A DNA stretch of 64,000 nt from Chelydra serpentina (taxonomy: Eukaryota; Chordata; Testudines; Chelydridae), in assembly GCA_037349315.1 (NCBI GenBank), contig JBAIAC010000001.1, forward strand, positions 35,154,001 through 35,218,000, in the 5' to 3' direction. The notes beneath the pieces are model-generated. The model searched no databases. It worked only from the letters and a program-made list of their open reading frames with translations, and was not told the DNA's origin. Positions 44,247-64,000 of the stretch are shown here, piece by piece; the first letter of the stretch is position 1, and the number at the start of each line of letters is the position of its first letter. The position numbers were made by a program, and so were the translations under genes.

Positions 44247-45187
44247 ACTAGGGTTGCCAACCCTCCTGGTTTCACCGAGAGTCTCCCAGAATCAGGCCCT
44301 ATGTCCCAGAAGCGTCTGACACCAACCTGGGAGATTTTAAGCTGCTAAAAGTCTGGCAGTGTAGCAGGGCTAAGGCAGGCTCCCTGCCTGCCCTGGCCCT
44401 GCACCGCTCCTGGAAGCGGCCAGCACACACCCGTGGCCCCTGGTGGAAGACAGGGGGTCTCTGCACGCTGTCCGTGGCCTGAGTGCGAACTCCACAGCTC
44501 CCATTAGCCGGGAACTGCATCCAATGGGAGCTGCGGGGGCAGCGCTTGCAGTGCGGGTAGCACCCTCTGTTCCCCCCTCTCCTCCCAGGAGCCGCAGGCC
44601 GCTTCCAGGAGTGGTGCGGGGCCAGGGCAGGCAGGCAGCCTGACTTAGCTCCACTATGCTGCCAACTGGGAGCTGCCCCAGGTAAGCGCCTCCCAGCTGG
44701 AGCCTGCACCCTGAACCCCCTTCTGCACCCCAACCCCCAGCCCAGAGTTCCCTCCTGCACCCAAACTCCCAGAGCTTGCACCTCTCACCCCCTCCCACAG
44801 TACTGAGCCTCCTGCCACACCCAAACTCCCTCCCACAGCTTGTACCCTGCACTGCTGCCCCAGCCCTGAGCCCCCTCCAGCACCCAAACTCCCTCCCACA
44901 CCTTGCACCCCACACCCCTCCTGCACTCCAACCCCCTGCACCAGGCTCAGCCAAGAGCCCCCTCCTCCTACACTCCAAACCCCTTGGCCCCAGCCCAGAG
45001 CCTGCACATCCCAACCCCGTCCCAGCCGGGTGAAAGAGAGTGAGAGTGAGGGACAGCAAGCGACTGAGGGAGGGAGATGGAGTGAGTGGGGCCGGGCAAG
45101 GGTGTTTGGGTTTGTGTGATTACACAGTTGACAAGCCTAAGGGGAGCTGTCACTGAAGACAAAAAGAAAATGGGCCAGTAACTAGGG
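44247..45187. mobile_element. GC-rich interspersed repeat beginning TTGCCAACCC
   Basis: A block flanked by 8-bp direct repeats aactaggg (44247-44254 and 45180-45187). It opens TTGCCAACCCTCCTGG, contains CAATGGGAGCTGCGGGGGC, and between about 44690 and 45010 holds degenerate repeats of CCTGCACCC-AACCCCC type. I know this as a common turtle repeat but cannot give its class with certainty. The glycine-rich frames crossing it are artefacts. It sits between the RNF8 and AARS2 promoters. Confidence 0.55.
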
Positions 45188-45457
45188 TTTGTGTAACACT
45201 CCGCCCCTGCCACCAACCCCCCCAGAAAAGCCGCGTGTGCTCCACACTGCCACTTGGCCACCAGCTGGTGCAGCGGACGGCCGCACCGCGCTCTGCAGAC
45301 TGTGGCCCAAGCCGAGCTCTGCACACCCCCTGCGGCTCCCCGATCCCACCAGCCCCTGCGGGGGGGGTCTCTCTTGCTGCCGCCTCTCTCGTTGAATGGT
45401 TTCCCTCTGACGAAGCGAAGCCGGGCCCGGCTTTCAGGAGTTCCGCCCGCAGTTAAG

Positions 45458-63099
<17,642 letters not shown>

Positions 63100-63853
63100 G
63101 TGAGCCTGTCTGCTGCCTGAGACTGGAATTGCTATCAGGCCAGGCATGACCTTCCTGAAGCTGTAATCCTTCTCTGCTGTACTAGCTGGAGTCCTCAGGC
63201 TTGTCATCTTCAGGCTCTTCCTCTTCTCCCAGCTGCTTGGTGAGCTGGGCACTAGCTCTGGGCAGTGCTTGGGGTCTGGGAGAAGCCCAGTGACTCAGAG
63301 CAGAGATGATTTCAGGGAGCTGACAGGGCTGTCTCTAGCCCTTGTCATTCCATTCTCCTGTTTGTAGCAAAAAGTGCTGGGGTGGCTGTAGACCCTTCCT
63401 CCTTCACATCCCTTTCCTTCCAACACGCTGCCTTCTTCCTCAGCTGGGCCAGGAACATGGAGAAGTTGATCAGTCATCTAAAGGTCCTTGGACTGAGCAA
63501 CTTCTGCATGGCCAGCCCTAGAGACCTGTAAGTGGTGCCCAGCCTGAGGCTCGCTCTCTCCCCTTTCCCTTCTCTCCCTCCCAGAGGCACTGGGGAGAAT
63601 TGTCCACCACAACACCTCCAAAGCATGTTGCTTCAGCCTTATAAAGGGGCTCAAAGGGAAGGAAACCAAAGCCTCTTTGGGGAATTCTAATGCAAAAGCA
63701 GAATCTGCTATGGAGTTGGACTGGATACAGCACCTTAGATTCAGCCATGCAGTGGCATAGCTCCTTTTCCTACCCCCTCAGCCTTGAGAATCACCCCCAT
63801 GTCATTGATGCTGCCCTTCTAACCCAGGAAAACTAGCTGGGATTCCTCTGCAG
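63100..63853. other. AARS2 intron 12 (start)
   Basis: Intronic sequence. No exon matching the next part of the editing domain was found here. Confidence 0.4.
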
Positions 63854-64000
63854 CAGGGGTCCCCAAACTTTTCAGGGTCGCACCTCTTCCTTAGCCCTGT
63901 CCAGCCCCCAGGAGTCACGTGCGGACAGGGTGTGGCCCCGGCCAGGAATGGAGCCAGGGGCTGGGAGCCTGGGCCACAGCTGGGGGCAGGGCTGGAGTAG
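63854..64000. mobile_element. hAT MITE, left end only
   Basis: CAGGGGTCCCCAAACTTTTC is a typical hAT left terminus, and the element runs off the window, so the duplication cannot be checked. The first 8 bases outside are cctctgca or nearby. Confidence 0.5.

Noticed and set aside
45254..45457. N-terminal extension of AARS2 by 68 codons upstream of the chosen ATG
   Set aside because: The frame is open but the only earlier in-frame methionine is far upstream in poor context, while the chosen ATG is in TISU-like context and yields a normal presequence.
63187..63530. Next AARS2 exon in the last kilobase
   Set aside because: Translations after candidate acceptors such as CTTCCTCAG do not resemble the AARS2 editing domain, so the exon is likely beyond 64 kb.

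Overview
This window is nuclear DNA of a non-avian amniote, most probably a turtle. There are no bacterial-style operons. Instead there are short coding exons with GT/AG junctions and three vertebrate nuclear genes, separated by dense repeats. The repeats are CR1 LINEs, a tRNA-headed SINE, MIR-like SINEs, many small DNA-transposon derivatives with clean target-site duplications, and a repeat beginning GTAGCCGTGTTAGTCTG that I know from turtle genomes. The species cannot be told from the sequence alone.

Layout. The left end (1-15.5 kb) is the 5' part of CMTR1, the mRNA cap-1 2'-O-methyltransferase, on the minus strand: a probable noncoding first exon in a CpG-rich promoter near 15.2-15.45 kb, the start-codon exon at 9.8 kb and the next coding exon at 2.5 kb. 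The rest of the gene lies left of base 1. From 15.5 to 27.1 kb is intergenic sequence made largely of nested mobile elements. RNF8, the FHA/RING ubiquitin ligase of DNA-damage signalling, occupies 27.16-42.90 kb on the minus strand, and all eight coding exons join in frame into a 533-residue protein. AARS2, mitochondrial alanyl-tRNA synthetase, runs on the plus strand from 45.46 kb to the right edge. Twelve coding exons (585 residues, catalytic core through the start of the editing domain) are present and the 3' exons lie beyond 64 kb.

RNF8 and AARS2 are head to head, their start codons 2.56 kb apart, with CpG-rich flanks and a repeat lodged between them. RNF8 and CMTR1 are tandem. The three genes are housekeeping or stress-response functions (cap methylation, DNA-damage ubiquitylation, mitochondrial translation). 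Nothing in the sequence links them into one pathway.

Most noteworthy: (1) a long acidic, serine/tyrosine-rich C-terminal tail on RNF8 encoded by its last exon, where the mammalian protein ends in a few residues; (2) three independent insertions of a hairpin-forming retroelement that share the same two outer ends and carry a hammerhead-ribozyme-like core, which suggests a Penelope-like element; (3) an IRF-type site in the CMTR1 promoter; (4) several GC-rich DNA elements with perfect 8-bp duplications, one just upstream of the CMTR1 CpG island. I did not find an unknown multi-gene system.
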